Shown: in pieces, positions 32,352-44,107 of the stretch
How the letters are laid out: each line of letters opens with the position of its first letter
Numbering within the stretch: position 1 is the stretch's first letter
NCBI GenBank assembly: GCA_036519295.1
Contig: DATDLN010000172.1
Span: 1-57,119, forward strand
Source: JACVRW01 sp036519295
Lineage (GTDB): Bacteria; Actinomycetota; Thermoleophilia; Solirubrobacterales; Thermoleophilaceae
DNA: 57,119 bases
Reading direction: 5' to 3'
Made by a program: the position numbers and the translations under genes
Notes under the pieces: generated by a model
Told to the model about the DNA's origin: nothing
Databases searched by the model: none
The model's input: only the letters and a program-made list of their open reading frames with translations

Positions 32352-33434
32352 TCACGGCGTGATCTTCACGAGCGTGCCGCCCGCTCCCCTGAATTCGCTC
32401 TTCTTGGGCGTCCTGCGAGGCAGGACGCTGTAGTTCGACACGTAGACCGCCCCGGTCGAGTCGACCGCGGCGCCGGTCGCCCCGAGCAGGGTCTTGCCGC
32501 CCAGGAACGTCCGAGTGCCGTCGGGCGCGACCCTCACGACCCTTCCGCGGAAGTCCTCCTTACGGAAGTCGCGAACGAACTCCGTCACGAACAGGCTCCC
32601 GTCGGGTCCAAATGCAACTCCTGTTATCGCCGTGAAGCCGGTCGCGTGCACAACCGGCGTGCCGCCGGCGGCGGGGATCCGCCACACGCGCGCCTTGCCC
32701 TTGCCGGCGCCCTCGGCCAGCTCACCGACGTAGAGGTTCCCGTCGGGACCCAGGGCGACCGAGCTCGGCACCGCCTGGGCCTTGCCGTTCTTGGGGATCA
32801 CGGCCAGCAGCCTCACCTGCGTGCCTCGGACCTCGAAAACGGCGTTCGCGCCGGCGTCGACCACGATCTGGCGGTCGGGCAGCGCCAGCACCGCATACGG
32901 GTTGGAGTTTCGGTCGCCCCGAACCTTGTCGAAGTTGTTCCGCCACTCGAGCTGATCGATGCGGGCCACCGGGGAGAAGCTGCCGCCGTTCACCTCGAGC
33001 AGGCGGCCGGTCTGGCGACGCACGGCGGCGGGCAGTGACTTGATCGCCTCGGGCGGGCCCGACGTGGTGACGGCGTAGACCTTGCCGTCCGGGCTCACCG
33101 ACACCCCGTCCACGCCGGTGGCGAAGACGCCGCCCGGCTCGGCGGCCGAGACGAAGCCCTTGGCCAGCGTGGTTGTCTGGCCGTTCGCAAATCGGACGAT
33201 CCGGCCGGTGTTGCCGACGCACATCCGGTCGTCGCCCTTGCCCTGGCACTGGCGACCGCCCCGGCCGGCGTTGGCCACGTAGACCGCGCCGTCCGGGCCA
33301 ACCGCCACCGAGCGCGGGTTGTCGAGGCCGCGGGCCACCGTCTCCACCTTCGCGGCGCTGGCGCCGGAGGCGGTGGCAAGCGCGGTCACGGCTACGCCGC
33401 ATCCCGCTGTGAGGGCTCTCCTAAACGATTTCAT
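32352..33434 (-). CDS. Secreted ScyD/ScyE-like beta-propeller protein
   Basis: A 360-residue exported protein. Residues 1-27 are a Sec signal peptide (RRALTAGCGVAVTALATASGASA). The mature part consists of NHL/SMP-30-like repeats such as NPRSVAVGPDGAVYVANAG, VSVSPDGKVYAV, SSVALGPDGNLYVGEL and GVAFGPDGSLFVTEF, forming a six-bladed propeller. The combined pattern matches the ScyD/ScyE family named after cyanobacterial scytonemin genes; in actinobacteria its role is unknown and no scytonemin genes are here. The ribosome site AAAGGA is good. It is probably monocistronic. Confidence 0.85.
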   Translation of the reverse strand: MKSFRRALTAGCGVAVTALATASGASAAKVETVARGLDNPRSVAVGPDGAVYVANAGRGGRQCQGKGDDRMCVGNTGRIVRFANGQTTTLAKGFVSAAEPGGVFATGVDGVSVSPDGKVYAVTTSGPPEAIKSLPAAVRRQTGRLLEVNGGSFSPVARIDQLEWRNNFDKVRGDRNSNPYAVLALPDRQIVVDAGANAVFEVRGTQVRLLAVIPKNGKAQAVPSSVALGPDGNLYVGELAEGAGKGKARVWRIPAAGGTPVVHATGFTAITGVAFGPDGSLFVTEFVRDFRKEDFRGRVVRVAPDGTRTFLGGKTLLGATGAAVDSTGAVYVSNYSVLPRRTPKKSEFRGAGGTLVKITP

Positions 33435-33544
33435 CTGGTCCTTTCGTTTAGCCCCTGCCTGATTGGGGCCCTACGTCAGGAACGGTTTACGGCTCGGCGC
33501 GCTTGCGCCCTCGCGCCAGCGGAGATTCGTAGGAAGGCGAGGGC

Positions 33545-34933
<1,389 letters not shown>

Positions 34934-34994
34934 GGCCTCGCTCCTGGTTCGCGGCTCGCTGTTGGTTCGCTCTACGGCAGTTTGACGAAACGGC

Positions 34995-35714
34995 TCATGA
35001 CCCTCGGCCTGCCTCACGCTCGCCACCATCCGCCAGCGGGGACAGATCGGGCACGCCGCCCGCCCAGGCCGCCTCGGGCGCCGGCGGTGGGTAGGTGTTC
35101 GTAGCGTCGCGGTCGTCGGCGCCGGCGCGGCGCATGTGTCTGTACCAGCGGTGGTAGAGGGGCGCGGCGAGCACGGCGAGGGCGGTGAGGACCGCCAGCC
35201 CGGCGAGGAACCAGAGGTGGCGGCGCAGCGGCTCGGCGTCGCCGGCGGGCCAGATGGCGAGCGCCGCCAGCACCAGCGACAGCCCGATGCCGGTGTAGTA
35301 GTCGAGCGGGAAGCGCCAGATCCACGGAACCTCGAACCACCAGACGCGCCCGCGACCGAAGCGGTGGACGGTGTAGGCCGGGTTCAGCACGAACCAGAGG
35401 TAGTCCCACACCACTGCGAGCACTAAGTAGGTCGCGACCGCGATGAGCTCGCCCTCGAGCGTCCAGTCCACGCCGGCGACGAACGGGAGGTGGAGGAGGA
35501 GGAGCGGGATGGTGAACGCGAACACGTGGTAGCCGGTGAGCGGCCGGTGGCCCATGAAGACCCCGAAGATCCGGTACGGGAGCGCGCGCTTTCGGTACCA
35601 GGTCGGCAGCCGTTCCGCCCAGCCGTACCCGCCCTCGATCTCGATTTCTATTCCCGCCAGCCCAAGCGCCCAGAACCAGAGCAGCAGCGTGCGGCCGATG
35701 TCGAGCTCGTCCAC
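34995..35714 (-). CDS. Uncharacterised multi-pass membrane protein
   Basis: Not recognised. A 239-residue integral membrane protein, Trp- and Tyr-rich, with about five hydrophobic segments: near residues 6-24, 65-82 (FAFTIPLLLLHLPF), 90-110, 143-160 (GIGLSLVLAALAIW) and 170-188. The conserved-looking loop HRFGRGRVWWFEVPWIWRFPLDYY lies between two of them. The C-terminal 45 residues are polar. It has no enzyme motif that I can name. It lies 61 bp upstream of citrate synthase on the same strand. Confidence 0.75.
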   Translation of the reverse strand: MDELDIGRTLLLWFWALGLAGIEIEIEGGYGWAERLPTWYRKRALPYRIFGVFMGHRPLTGYHVFAFTIPLLLLHLPFVAGVDWTLEGELIAVATYLVLAVVWDYLWFVLNPAYTVHRFGRGRVWWFEVPWIWRFPLDYYTGIGLSLVLAALAIWPAGDAEPLRRHLWFLAGLAVLTALAVLAAPLYHRWYRHMRRAGADDRDATNTYPPPAPEAAWAGGVPDLSPLADGGEREAGRGS

Positions 35715-35767
35715 GGGCGGATCCTACGTCGCCGTGCACCCGGCACGAGCTCTCCGCCGGCGCGTCG

Positions 35768-36091
35768 TCAGCGCCGGCGGCGCCCGCCGAACAGCCGCCG
35801 CACCGTCCCGCCCACCCCCGGCCCGCCCGGAGGCGGCGGCAGCTCGGCGCATTCGGCGGCGGTGATGTTGAGGGTGACGCCGCGCTCCGCGGTGCGCGCA
35901 ACCTCCGGCGCGTCGACGAAGCGCCGCTCGCCGCCCGACGTCTCGATCACGAGGCCGTCGAAGATGTGCTCGCGATAGTTGTCGAGCACCTCGGCAACCG
36001 TCCCCACCTGCTGCTCGTCCGAGCTGTACACCGGCGTGCCCCGGGTGAGTGCGGTGTAGTGAACCGCGTGGCCATCGTCGATCGGCGCCAC
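35768..36091 (-). CDS. PRC-barrel domain protein
   Basis: A 107-residue protein. Residues 12-70 fit a PRC barrel: TRGTPVYSSDEQQVGTVAEVLDN, then HIFDGLVIETSGGERRFVDAPEV. Such domains occur in RimM, photosynthetic reaction centres and many actinobacterial stress-related proteins. A Pro/Gly-rich linker and a very basic tail (RRLFGGRRRR) follow, suggesting contact with RNA, DNA or membrane phosphate. Twelve bases separate it from the 84-residue membrane protein upstream, so they form a probable pair. Confidence 0.72.
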   Translation of the reverse strand: MAPIDDGHAVHYTALTRGTPVYSSDEQQVGTVAEVLDNYREHIFDGLVIETSGGERRFVDAPEVARTAERGVTLNITAAECAELPPPPGGPGVGGTVRRLFGGRRRR

Positions 36092-36102
36092 CTACAGCAC
36101 CA

Positions 36103-36357
36103 CTAAACGGGCAGCACGGCCGCGGCTCCCTCGCCCCCTTCGCCCTCCTCTTCGGTGGCGCTGGTATAGATGCCGGTGCCGATCGCGGCGGCTGCCAGTA
36201 CGATCGAGATCGCGCCGACGAGCCTCGCCGCGCCGGCAGAGCCGGGAAAGTTCTCGCGTGTGATGCCGAGAAAGGAGACGAGCAGCGCCCAGGCGGCGAA
36301 GAGAATGCCGCAGACATGGAAGGCGTTCACGACGTCGAACGCTAGCGGAATGGACAT
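36103..36357 (-). CDS. Small two-helix membrane protein
   Basis: Not recognised. An 84-residue protein with two hydrophobic segments (about residues 5-31, starting DVVNAFHVCGILFAAWALL, and 44-65, LVGAISIVLAAAAIGTGIY) and an acidic C-terminus (EEEGEGGEG). It precedes the PRC-barrel gene by 11 bp. Its ATG (36357-36355) lies within the start region of a frame on the opposite strand at 36350-36358. Confidence 0.65.
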   Translation of the reverse strand: MSIPLAFDVVNAFHVCGILFAAWALLVSFLGITRENFPGSAGAARLVGAISIVLAAAAIGTGIYTSATEEEGEGGEGAAAVLPV

Positions 36358-36595
36358 GCAGCTTCACCGGGAAATCACAGTATCCGCGGCCACCCGCCCC
36401 AGGCTCCGAGAGATGATGGTGCCGCTTATCGACAGCATCCGCGAGGCGATGGGCGCGGCTCGCGCGGGCCGTCCCATATGCCTCGTGTGCCGGCGTGCGG
36501 TGACGACGCGAGACGAGTGCATGCGCCTGCGCGGCGGCGGGATAGTGCACCGGCGCTGCGCGACGTACGACATACGCGGCCGCCGCGTGAGTTAG
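36350..36595 (+). CDS. Small Cys/His protein, possible zinc ribbon
   Basis: An 81-residue frame (start ATG 36350; internal ATGs at 36356 and 36413 would give 79 or 60 residues). The C-terminal half has CLVC, a further Cys 14 residues later and HRRC near the end, giving four cysteines and one His that could bind one metal ion. The N-terminal part is basic and helical. Because the first start overlaps the opposite gene by 8 bp, the start at 36413 may be the real one. Function unknown. Confidence 0.45.
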   Translation: MDMQLHREITVSAATRPRLREMMVPLIDSIREAMGAARAGRPICLVCRRAVTTRDECMRLRGGGIVHRRCATYDIRGRRVS

Positions 36596-36632
36596 GCCCC
36601 GGCCCGATATCCGCGCAAGCGCCGAGCTCGGG

Positions 36633-36905
36633 CTAGCTGTGACCTGCGGGCACGCGCGGGCGGGCGCGCGCCACCCGGATTCGCTCCGGCGGGCGTGGGC
36701 GTGTGCCGCGGTGCGGACCTCGCCGCGGAGGGTGCGGCGGCCGGCGGCGCGGATGCCGAGGATCGCGATCGGAGCCTCCGCCGTCGTCCTCGTCGGCCTC
36801 CGGCACCGGCGGCTCGCGGATCGCCCACCAGACGATCAGCAGCAGTGCCACGATCGGGATCTTCAGCACCACGGCGAGCCAAAAGATGCCCCAGAACCCG
36901 CTCAT
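36633..36905 (-). CDS. Small single-pass membrane protein with Arg/Pro-rich tail
   Basis: A 90-residue protein. One strong membrane helix (residues about 4-30, FWGIFWLAVVLKIPIVALLLIVWW) is followed by acidic EADEDDGGG and then a tail of Arg, Pro and His (PRRRPPHPPRRGP). The ATG at 36905 is chosen because the helix begins right after it; a 21-codon longer frame has no support. The tail could bind acidic lipids or nucleic acid. Unknown function; monocistronic in appearance. Confidence 0.55.
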   Translation of the reverse strand: MSGFWGIFWLAVVLKIPIVALLLIVWWAIREPPVPEADEDDGGGSDRDPRHPRRRPPHPPRRGPHRGTRPRPPERIRVARARPRVPAGHS

Positions 36906-37133
36906 CGGGGAGATCGTACCCGGTGCGGGCCAAATCGTCCTTTCGGACGACCGGAGATTCGTCCCCATCCGTAGATGAGGCCAGGCTCGACGTCAGGCAG
37001 CAGTCGTCCGTGGCGGGCGGGTTCGTGGGGGCGGTCCCTCCCTAGTCCCGCCCCCGCGGCGAACTCCGCTTCTCGGGCGCCCCCGAAAACCCTGATCCGC
37101 TTGTACCCGCAAGCGACTGGTTCTAAGCGGACC
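36906..37133. other. Intergenic region with nested inverted repeats
   Basis: 228 bp without a gene. The part 37061-37130 is unlike its surroundings: CCGCTT occurs at 37067-37072 and 37097-37102. CGCTTG (37098-37103) pairs with CAAGCG (37110-37115), while CCGCTT (37097-37102) can instead pair with AAGCGG (37125-37130), so two folds exclude each other. TCGGGcgccCCCGA (37073-37086) forms another small hairpin. It follows the DUF427 stop and may be its terminator or part of a repeat. Confidence 0.4.
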
Positions 37134-37910
37134 TCAGCCGATTTGCACGTTCACGCGCTCGGGATCGAAGGCAAGATGGCCGGCGATGCCGGTCGACTCG
37201 GGGCGTGGATACTCATACGACCAAGCGGCGTCGGCCACCCCGCCGACGTTCCAATAGCGCGCCTCGCCCTTGTAGGGGCAGACGGTGCGCTTCTCGGCGG
37301 GCTCGATCGGCAAAGTGACATCCGCGCGCGGGATATAGGCCCGCGGCGGCAGGCCGGTCTCGAACAGCAGCACCGCGCGGTCGGTGTCGGCGAACACCCC
37401 GTCGCCGGCGGTGATCCGCACCCGCCGCGAGCTCGGCAGGACGTCGATCCGATGGAACGGATCGCGCAGGTGGCCGAGCGTCTGTTCGTCCTCGACCCAC
37501 CACTCGTCGGCCTGCTCGGGGTACAGGGAGGCGTAGCCCGCCAGCCACGCCGCCTCGCCGATCGGCGACTCGTAGGCCCACACCGCGTTCGCGCGCGAGG
37601 TGCCGTTGACCGTCAGGGACCAGTACGAGGCATCACCCTTGAAGGGACAGTGCGTCGTGTGCTCGGTCCGCGAGAGCACCGCCGGGTCGAAGTCCTCGAG
37701 CGGCGCGTACAGCCGCGGCATGATGCCGGTCTCGTAGAGCAGCTTGCCGCGTGTCGTATCGAGCACCGTGCGGCCGTCGACCACAGCGCGCACTCGCGGC
37801 AGGAAGTTGGCGAAGTAGATCCGGTGGGGCGGGGCCGAGTTGTCGAGGTCGAAGTTGAACGCTCCCGCGGGAGCCTGTCCGAGTGGTCCTGTGCCTAGCG
37901 AGAGGGACAT
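37134..37910 (-). CDS. Tandem DUF427 domain protein
   Basis: A 258-residue protein made of two DUF427 units (about residues 32-125 and 150-240). Each has the family pattern with a TxHCPFKG / TVCPYKG loop (FKGDASYW and YKGEARYW) and a strand pair that starts VRAVVDGRTVLDT or VRITAGDGVFADT. DUF427 proteins are small beta-barrels of unknown function, common in actinobacteria. Cys positions in both copies are kept. Start ATG at 37910. No neighbour explains its job. Confidence 0.85.
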   Translation of the reverse strand: MSLSLGTGPLGQAPAGAFNFDLDNSAPPHRIYFANFLPRVRAVVDGRTVLDTTRGKLLYETGIMPRLYAPLEDFDPAVLSRTEHTTHCPFKGDASYWSLTVNGTSRANAVWAYESPIGEAAWLAGYASLYPEQADEWWVEDEQTLGHLRDPFHRIDVLPSSRRVRITAGDGVFADTDRAVLLFETGLPPRAYIPRADVTLPIEPAEKRTVCPYKGEARYWNVGGVADAAWSYEYPRPESTGIAGHLAFDPERVNVQIG

Positions 37911-37946
37911 GCCCCGACGGTATCAACTTGGTTGCGCGCGCAATCG

Positions 37947-38552
37947 TCAGCGATGCACCGCGGCGAGCAGCGCCGCGTACGAGCGGATCAGGAGGGCCCG
38001 CTCCTCGGCGAGCCTTTCGTCCTCCGGGTCGCAGCCGGCTTCGACCCAGCGGTCGGAGACCACCATCGCCTCCGCTCGCAGCGCGGCGGCCGCGCGCACG
38101 TCGCCCGGATCGGCGGCGTAGGTATAGGCATAGAGGTCCCGCAGCGCCAGGATCAGGGCTTCCGCCGACTCGGCGCGGCCATCGTGCTGGGCCTCGCGGT
38201 GGGCCCGCCACCATTCGACCTCGAGCTCGGCGGCGTGGAACGGATCGAACGTGACGTTCTCGCTCGCCGCCAGCAGGCGGTAGAAGCGCGTCATGAGCGC
38301 CCGCGCGGCGTGCGGATCGTTGTCGGGGAAGGGCGCCCACTTCTGGTTCGCTCGGAGCACGAGCCAGGCGCCTCGAGCGGTCCTCGGCCAGCTCATCCTG
38401 AACGCGGCGCGGACCAGTCCCACCGAGGCGATCAGGAAGGCGGCCCACTTCCGGCGGTAGTAGGTCTCCCAGGCTCGGCATTCGAGCGCGCCGACCGAGC
38501 GTGGATCGAAGGAGCGCATCGGGCTCGAGCGCTTCCCTAGCGGCGTCCTCAT
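37947..38552 (-). CDS. Uncharacterised 201-residue helical protein
   Basis: Not recognised. A 201-residue, mostly helical and Trp-rich protein (AWETYYRRKWAAFLIASVGLVRAAF, then SWPRTARGAWLVLRANQKWAPFPDNDP). The combination WAPFPDNDPHAARALMTRFYRL and the Glu-rich segment FHAAELEVEWWRAHRE are notable and could supply metal ligands. The C-terminal third is a helix bundle. It follows the PfkB gene by 3 bp, so the two are in one unit and may act on the same metabolite. Confidence 0.7.
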   Translation of the reverse strand: MRTPLGKRSSPMRSFDPRSVGALECRAWETYYRRKWAAFLIASVGLVRAAFRMSWPRTARGAWLVLRANQKWAPFPDNDPHAARALMTRFYRLLAASENVTFDPFHAAELEVEWWRAHREAQHDGRAESAEALILALRDLYAYTYAADPGDVRAAAALRAEAMVVSDRWVEAGCDPEDERLAEERALLIRSYAALLAAVHR

Positions 38553-38555
38553 CCG

Positions 38556-39479
38556 TCAGGGGGTTGGGACACCCTCGATCGAGGTCATTCGCCTGAACGA
38601 CTCGTAGCGCTCGTCGATTTCCTCGCGGGTGAGCCGCGCCGCGCGCTCGCACCCGAACTCCTCGACCCAGAACGAGGCCACGGCGGAGCCGTAGGTCACG
38701 GCCCGCCGCAGGGCCGCGTCGTCATCGGCGCCGCCCTGCGCGTCGAGATAGCCGAGCAGGCCGCCGGCGAAGGCATCGCCCGCGCCGGTGGGGTCGATGA
38801 CCGTCTCGAGCGGGTACGCGGGGAGGGAGAAGAAGCTCTCCTCGGTGAAGAGCGACGCGCCGTACTCGCCCTGCTTGACCACCACGATTCGAGGACCGAG
38901 CTTCATCAGCTGCCGGGCCCCGCGGAGCAGCGTCGGCTCCTCGGTGAGCATGCGCACCTCGTCGTCGTTCATGAGCACCATGTCGACGTCCGCGATGGTG
39001 CGCAGCAGGGAGTCGCGCGTCGTCTCGATCCAGTAGTTCATGGAGTCCAGCGCCGCGAGCTTGGCGCCCGTGCACTGCCTCCGAACCTCGCGTTGGAGGT
39101 CCGGCTGGATGTTGGCCAGGAAGAGCGTGTCGGCCTGCTTCGACGCGTCCGAGAGCTTCGGCTCGAAGTCGCCGAAGACGTTCAGCTGGGTGTCGAGCGT
39201 ATGGCGGATGTTGAGGTTCCACTCGTACTCACCCGCCCAGAAGAAGGTCTTGCCGCCGGGAACGTGCTCGATGTCGTCCGTGCCCACCCCGCGCTCGCGC
39301 AACACGGCGTATTCGGCCTCGCCGAAGTCGTCGCCCACCGGCCCCACCACCCGCACGTCGGTGAAGAAGCTCGCGGCGAGCGAGAAGTGGGTCGCGGAAC
39401 CGCCGAGCATTCGCTCGCGCTCCCCGAACGGCGTCTTGACCGCGTCGAACGCGATCGATCCGACCACAACGAGCGACAT
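38556..39479 (-). CDS. PfkB-family carbohydrate/nucleoside kinase
   Basis: A 307-residue ribokinase-like kinase. N-terminal VVVGSIAFDAV and LGGSATHFSLAASFF show the substrate site; the C-terminal signature DPTGAGDAFAGGLLGYL (near residue 235) holds the catalytic Asp and anion hole. SIAFD and FWAGEYEWNLN are not those of classic ribokinase or fructokinase, so sugar or nucleoside specificity is open. ATG at 39479 is chosen over a start 5 codons upstream because it begins the first strand. It is divergent from the quinone oxidoreductase, with 29 bp between starts. Confidence 0.9.
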   Translation of the reverse strand: MSLVVVGSIAFDAVKTPFGERERMLGGSATHFSLAASFFTDVRVVGPVGDDFGEAEYAVLRERGVGTDDIEHVPGGKTFFWAGEYEWNLNIRHTLDTQLNVFGDFEPKLSDASKQADTLFLANIQPDLQREVRRQCTGAKLAALDSMNYWIETTRDSLLRTIADVDMVLMNDDEVRMLTEEPTLLRGARQLMKLGPRIVVVKQGEYGASLFTEESFFSLPAYPLETVIDPTGAGDAFAGGLLGYLDAQGGADDDAALRRAVTYGSAVASFWVEEFGCERAARLTREEIDERYESFRRMTSIEGVPTP

Positions 39480-39508
39480 GAGGCCGGACAGCATAAGCTG
39501 CGACCGCT

Positions 39509-40459
39509 ATGCGCGCGGTACAGATCGAGGAGTTCGGGGGGCCCGAGGTGCTCCACGTTGCTGATGTCCCCAAGCCCGAGCCGGGCGACGGCGAGGTGCT
39601 GATCGAGGTGTCCCGGGCGGGCATGAACTTCGCCGACACCCACCAGCGGGAGAACTCCTATCTCTCTCGCTACGAGGTGCCGCTGATCCTGGGCGGTGAG
39701 GTCGCCGGGACGACCGAGGACGGCCGTCGGGTCGTGGCGCTGCTCCGGAGCGGCGGCTATGCCGAGTACGCGGTCGCGCCCGCGGCGACCGTGTACCCGA
39801 TCCCCGACGGCCTCGACGACGGCGCCGCGCTGGCGCTTCTGATCCAGGGCCTCACCGCTTGGCATCTGCTGAGGACCTGCGGGCGCGTGGCGCCGGGGGA
39901 GAGCGTCGTGGTCATCTCGGGCGCTGGTGGGGTGGGCAGCCTCGCCGTGCAGCTGGCGAAGCCGTTCGGTGCCGGGCGCGTGATCGCCACGGCCAGCAGC
40001 GAGGAGAAGCGCGCGCTGACGCTCGAGCTGGGCGCGGACGCGGCGGTTGACCCCTCGGTCGACGATCTCACCGCCGCGCTCGTCGAGGCCAACGGCGGCG
40101 ACCGGGTCGACGTGGTGCTCGAGATGTCCGGCGGGCGGGTCTTCGAACAGAGCGCCGAGGCGCTTGCGCCCTTCGGCCGGATCGTCACCTACGGGATCGC
40201 AAGCCGCGAGCAGAACACGCTCGAGACCGGCCGTCTGATGCGCAAGAGCCGTACGGTCGTGGGCTTCTGGCTCATGCACTGCCTCGGCCGCCGCGACATG
40301 GTGGAGGAGCCCTTGGCCGATCTCTTCGACCGAGCCGCGCGAGGCGAGCTGAACCCGCGCGTGGGCGCCACGTATCCCCTCTCCGAGGTGAGGCGGGCGC
40401 ACGAGGACATGCAGGGCCGGCGGACGAGCGGGAAGCTGCTGCTGGATCCGCGGGCGTAG
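39509..40459 (+). CDS. NADPH:quinone oxidoreductase (zinc-independent MDR family)
   Basis: A 316-residue medium-chain reductase. The N-terminal GroES-like domain has MRAVQIEEFGGPEVL and VSRAGMNFADTHQR; the cofactor domain has VVISGAGGVGSLAVQLAK (about residues 133-150), with AxxGxxG. Zinc-binding cysteines of alcohol dehydrogenases are absent, as in QOR. It reduces quinones or enoyl groups with NADPH. The stop is 1 base from the converging stop of the KdpD N-terminal gene. Confidence 0.9.
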   Translation: MRAVQIEEFGGPEVLHVADVPKPEPGDGEVLIEVSRAGMNFADTHQRENSYLSRYEVPLILGGEVAGTTEDGRRVVALLRSGGYAEYAVAPAATVYPIPDGLDDGAALALLIQGLTAWHLLRTCGRVAPGESVVVISGAGGVGSLAVQLAKPFGAGRVIATASSEEKRALTLELGADAAVDPSVDDLTAALVEANGGDRVDVVLEMSGGRVFEQSAEALAPFGRIVTYGIASREQNTLETGRLMRKSRTVVGFWLMHCLGRRDMVEEPLADLFDRAARGELNPRVGATYPLSEVRRAHEDMQGRRTSGKLLLDPRA

Positions 40460-40460
40460 C

Positions 40461-41570
40461 TCAGCGCGCGTCCGCCACTATCCGCACGTCCACGCCCGGC
40501 AGCTTGCGGATCAGCTGCTCGGGCAGGGCCTCCTCGAAGCGGCGCACCCCGCGGCGCGGGCGCGGCTGGCCCATGAAGATGTAGGTGGTGCCACGAGTGC
40601 CCGCCACCCGCGAGGTGACCTCGGCCACGTCGTCGCCCTGCTCGACGATCAGCTGGGCGCCGAGGATCGAGGCCAGCCGACGCAGCGACTCGAGCTGCTC
40701 GCGGTCCTCGCCCCGCGGCGGCGGTCCCGGCGGAGCGACGTACAGCAGGTCGAGGTCCGCGGCAAGCCGCTGCGACGAGCGCCAGGCCCGCCTCACGAGG
40801 CGATGCGCGCTGGGCCCCGGCCGCACGAGCGCCAACAGGCGCTCGGCCACCGGCTGCGGGACCTCGCCGAAGAGCGCCTCCTCGCGCGTTCCGAGCGCCT
40901 CGGTGGGGGAGACCAGCCGCTTCGCCTCGACTTCCTCCGCCACCTCACGCAGCGCCACCTCGCGCAGCGCCGCCAGGTTCTCCACCCTGAAGAAGCTGTT
41001 CAGCGCGGTGGGCACCTGCTCGGCCGGATACACGCGCCCCTCGCGCAGCCGCTGTATGAGCGCCTCGGGGGTCAGGTCCACCAGCACCACCTCGTCGGCC
41101 GCAGCGAGAACCTGGTCCGGGAAGGTCTCCCGGACGCGGACCCCGGTCAGCTCGAACACCTGGTCGTTGAGGCTCTCCATGTGCTGGACGTTGACCGTCG
41201 AGAAGACGTCGACGCCGGCATCCAGCACGTCCTCGATGTCCTCGTAGCGCTTGGCGTGCTCGAGGCCGGACGCGTTCGAGTGCGCCAGCTCGTCGATCAG
41301 GCAGAGCTCGGGCGCGCGGTGGAAGATCGCCGGCAGGTCCATCTCCTCGATCTCCTGCCCCCTGTACTCGACCCGGCGCCGCGGCAGTATCTCGAGCCCC
41401 TCGGCTTGAGCCGCGGTCTCGGCGCGATCGTGCGGCTCGAGGTAGCCGATCACCACGTCGCGGCCCGCGGTCCGTGCCGCCTGGCCCTCCTGGAGCATGC
41501 GGTACGTCTTCCCCACCCCAGCCGCCATGCCGAGGAAGATCTTGTAGCGCCCTCGCCCGTTGGTGGCCAC
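40461..41570 (-). CDS. KdpD N-terminal protein (KdpD and Usp domains, no kinase)
   Basis: A 369-residue protein equal to only the cytoplasmic N-terminal part of KdpD. Walker A GMAAGVGKT (14-22), Walker B LCLIDELAHSN near residue 90, and HAKRYEDIEDVLDAGVDVFSTVNVQHMESLN form the KdpD domain; a universal-stress-protein-like domain follows from about 230 (SAHRLVRRAWRSSQRLAADLDLLYVAPP). The transmembrane and histidine kinase parts are missing here and are supplied by the gene at 47841-49226. It is last in the kdp locus, after the pseudogene. It probably senses potassium or ATP and modulates the separate kinase. Confidence 0.9.
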   Translation of the reverse strand: MATNGRGRYKIFLGMAAGVGKTYRMLQEGQAARTAGRDVVIGYLEPHDRAETAAQAEGLEILPRRRVEYRGQEIEEMDLPAIFHRAPELCLIDELAHSNASGLEHAKRYEDIEDVLDAGVDVFSTVNVQHMESLNDQVFELTGVRVRETFPDQVLAAADEVVLVDLTPEALIQRLREGRVYPAEQVPTALNSFFRVENLAALREVALREVAEEVEAKRLVSPTEALGTREEALFGEVPQPVAERLLALVRPGPSAHRLVRRAWRSSQRLAADLDLLYVAPPGPPPRGEDREQLESLRRLASILGAQLIVEQGDDVAEVTSRVAGTRGTTYIFMGQPRPRRGVRRFEEALPEQLIRKLPGVDVRIVADAR

Positions 41571-41605
41571 GGGCGGGATTCTGCTAGGAGAGCGCTACCC
41601 GGTGA

Positions 41606-41625
41606 CCCGCGGAGCCCTCCGCGGG
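41606..41625. other. 8-bp hairpin before the KdpD N-terminal gene
   Basis: CCCGCGGA (41606-41613), loop GCCC, TCCGCGGG (41618-41625). It lies 25 bases after the stop of the pseudogene and 36 before the next start on the same strand, so it may be the old terminator of the decayed gene. Confidence 0.4.
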
Positions 41626-41649
41626 CGGAGGAGCCGCGTGTCGGTCCGA

Positions 41650-41980
41650 TCATGCACCAGGTCGGCGTTGGCGGCCGTTGCGCAAACCACGCGCCGTGAG
41701 GTTGAAGGTGACCGTCCCGGAGCCGTTGGACGTAGTCACGCACTGGCGATCGTTGTCGCCGAACCGGTACTGGGTCCCGCGCCAGACGTCGCCGCCGCTG
41801 GCCGTGCCCGTCACCCTCGCCTGGAACACGCCCCCCGGCGGTCGAGACGCTGGTCGCGTCGTTGAGGGTGGCGCCGGTGATCGTCAGGGCGGCCGAGGCC
41901 GCGCCCGGCCACGCCCCGAGCGCGGCGAAAAAGCCTACGAGCAGGAGAATTGCAAAACCCGGCGGGGTGAGGCGGGCATC
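41650..41980 (-). pseudogene. Frameshifted remnant of a secreted Ig-like domain protein
   Basis: Reading the minus strand from about 41980, one frame gives a signal peptide (PPGFAILLLVGFFAALG, cleaved near AASA) and then ALTITGATLNDATSVSTAGG. At a run of six C (41831-41836, plus strand) the similarity continues in another frame: GVFQARVTGTASGGDVWRG, TQYRFGDNDRQCVTTSNGSG and TVTFNLTA. The second frame ends at TGA 41650 after losing likeness. No canonical start codon exists in the first frame. So at least one frameshift, a lost start and a truncated end are visible. A sequencing error in the C-run would explain only the middle break. Confidence 0.65.
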
Positions 41981-42049
41981 GCGCGGGCAACGTACAGCAA
42001 TGTCCGACGCTTGTCACCGTATGCAAGCCGTTGCCCCGTTCCGGGTGAG

Positions 42050-44103
<2,054 letters not shown>

Positions 44104-44107
<4 letters not shown>

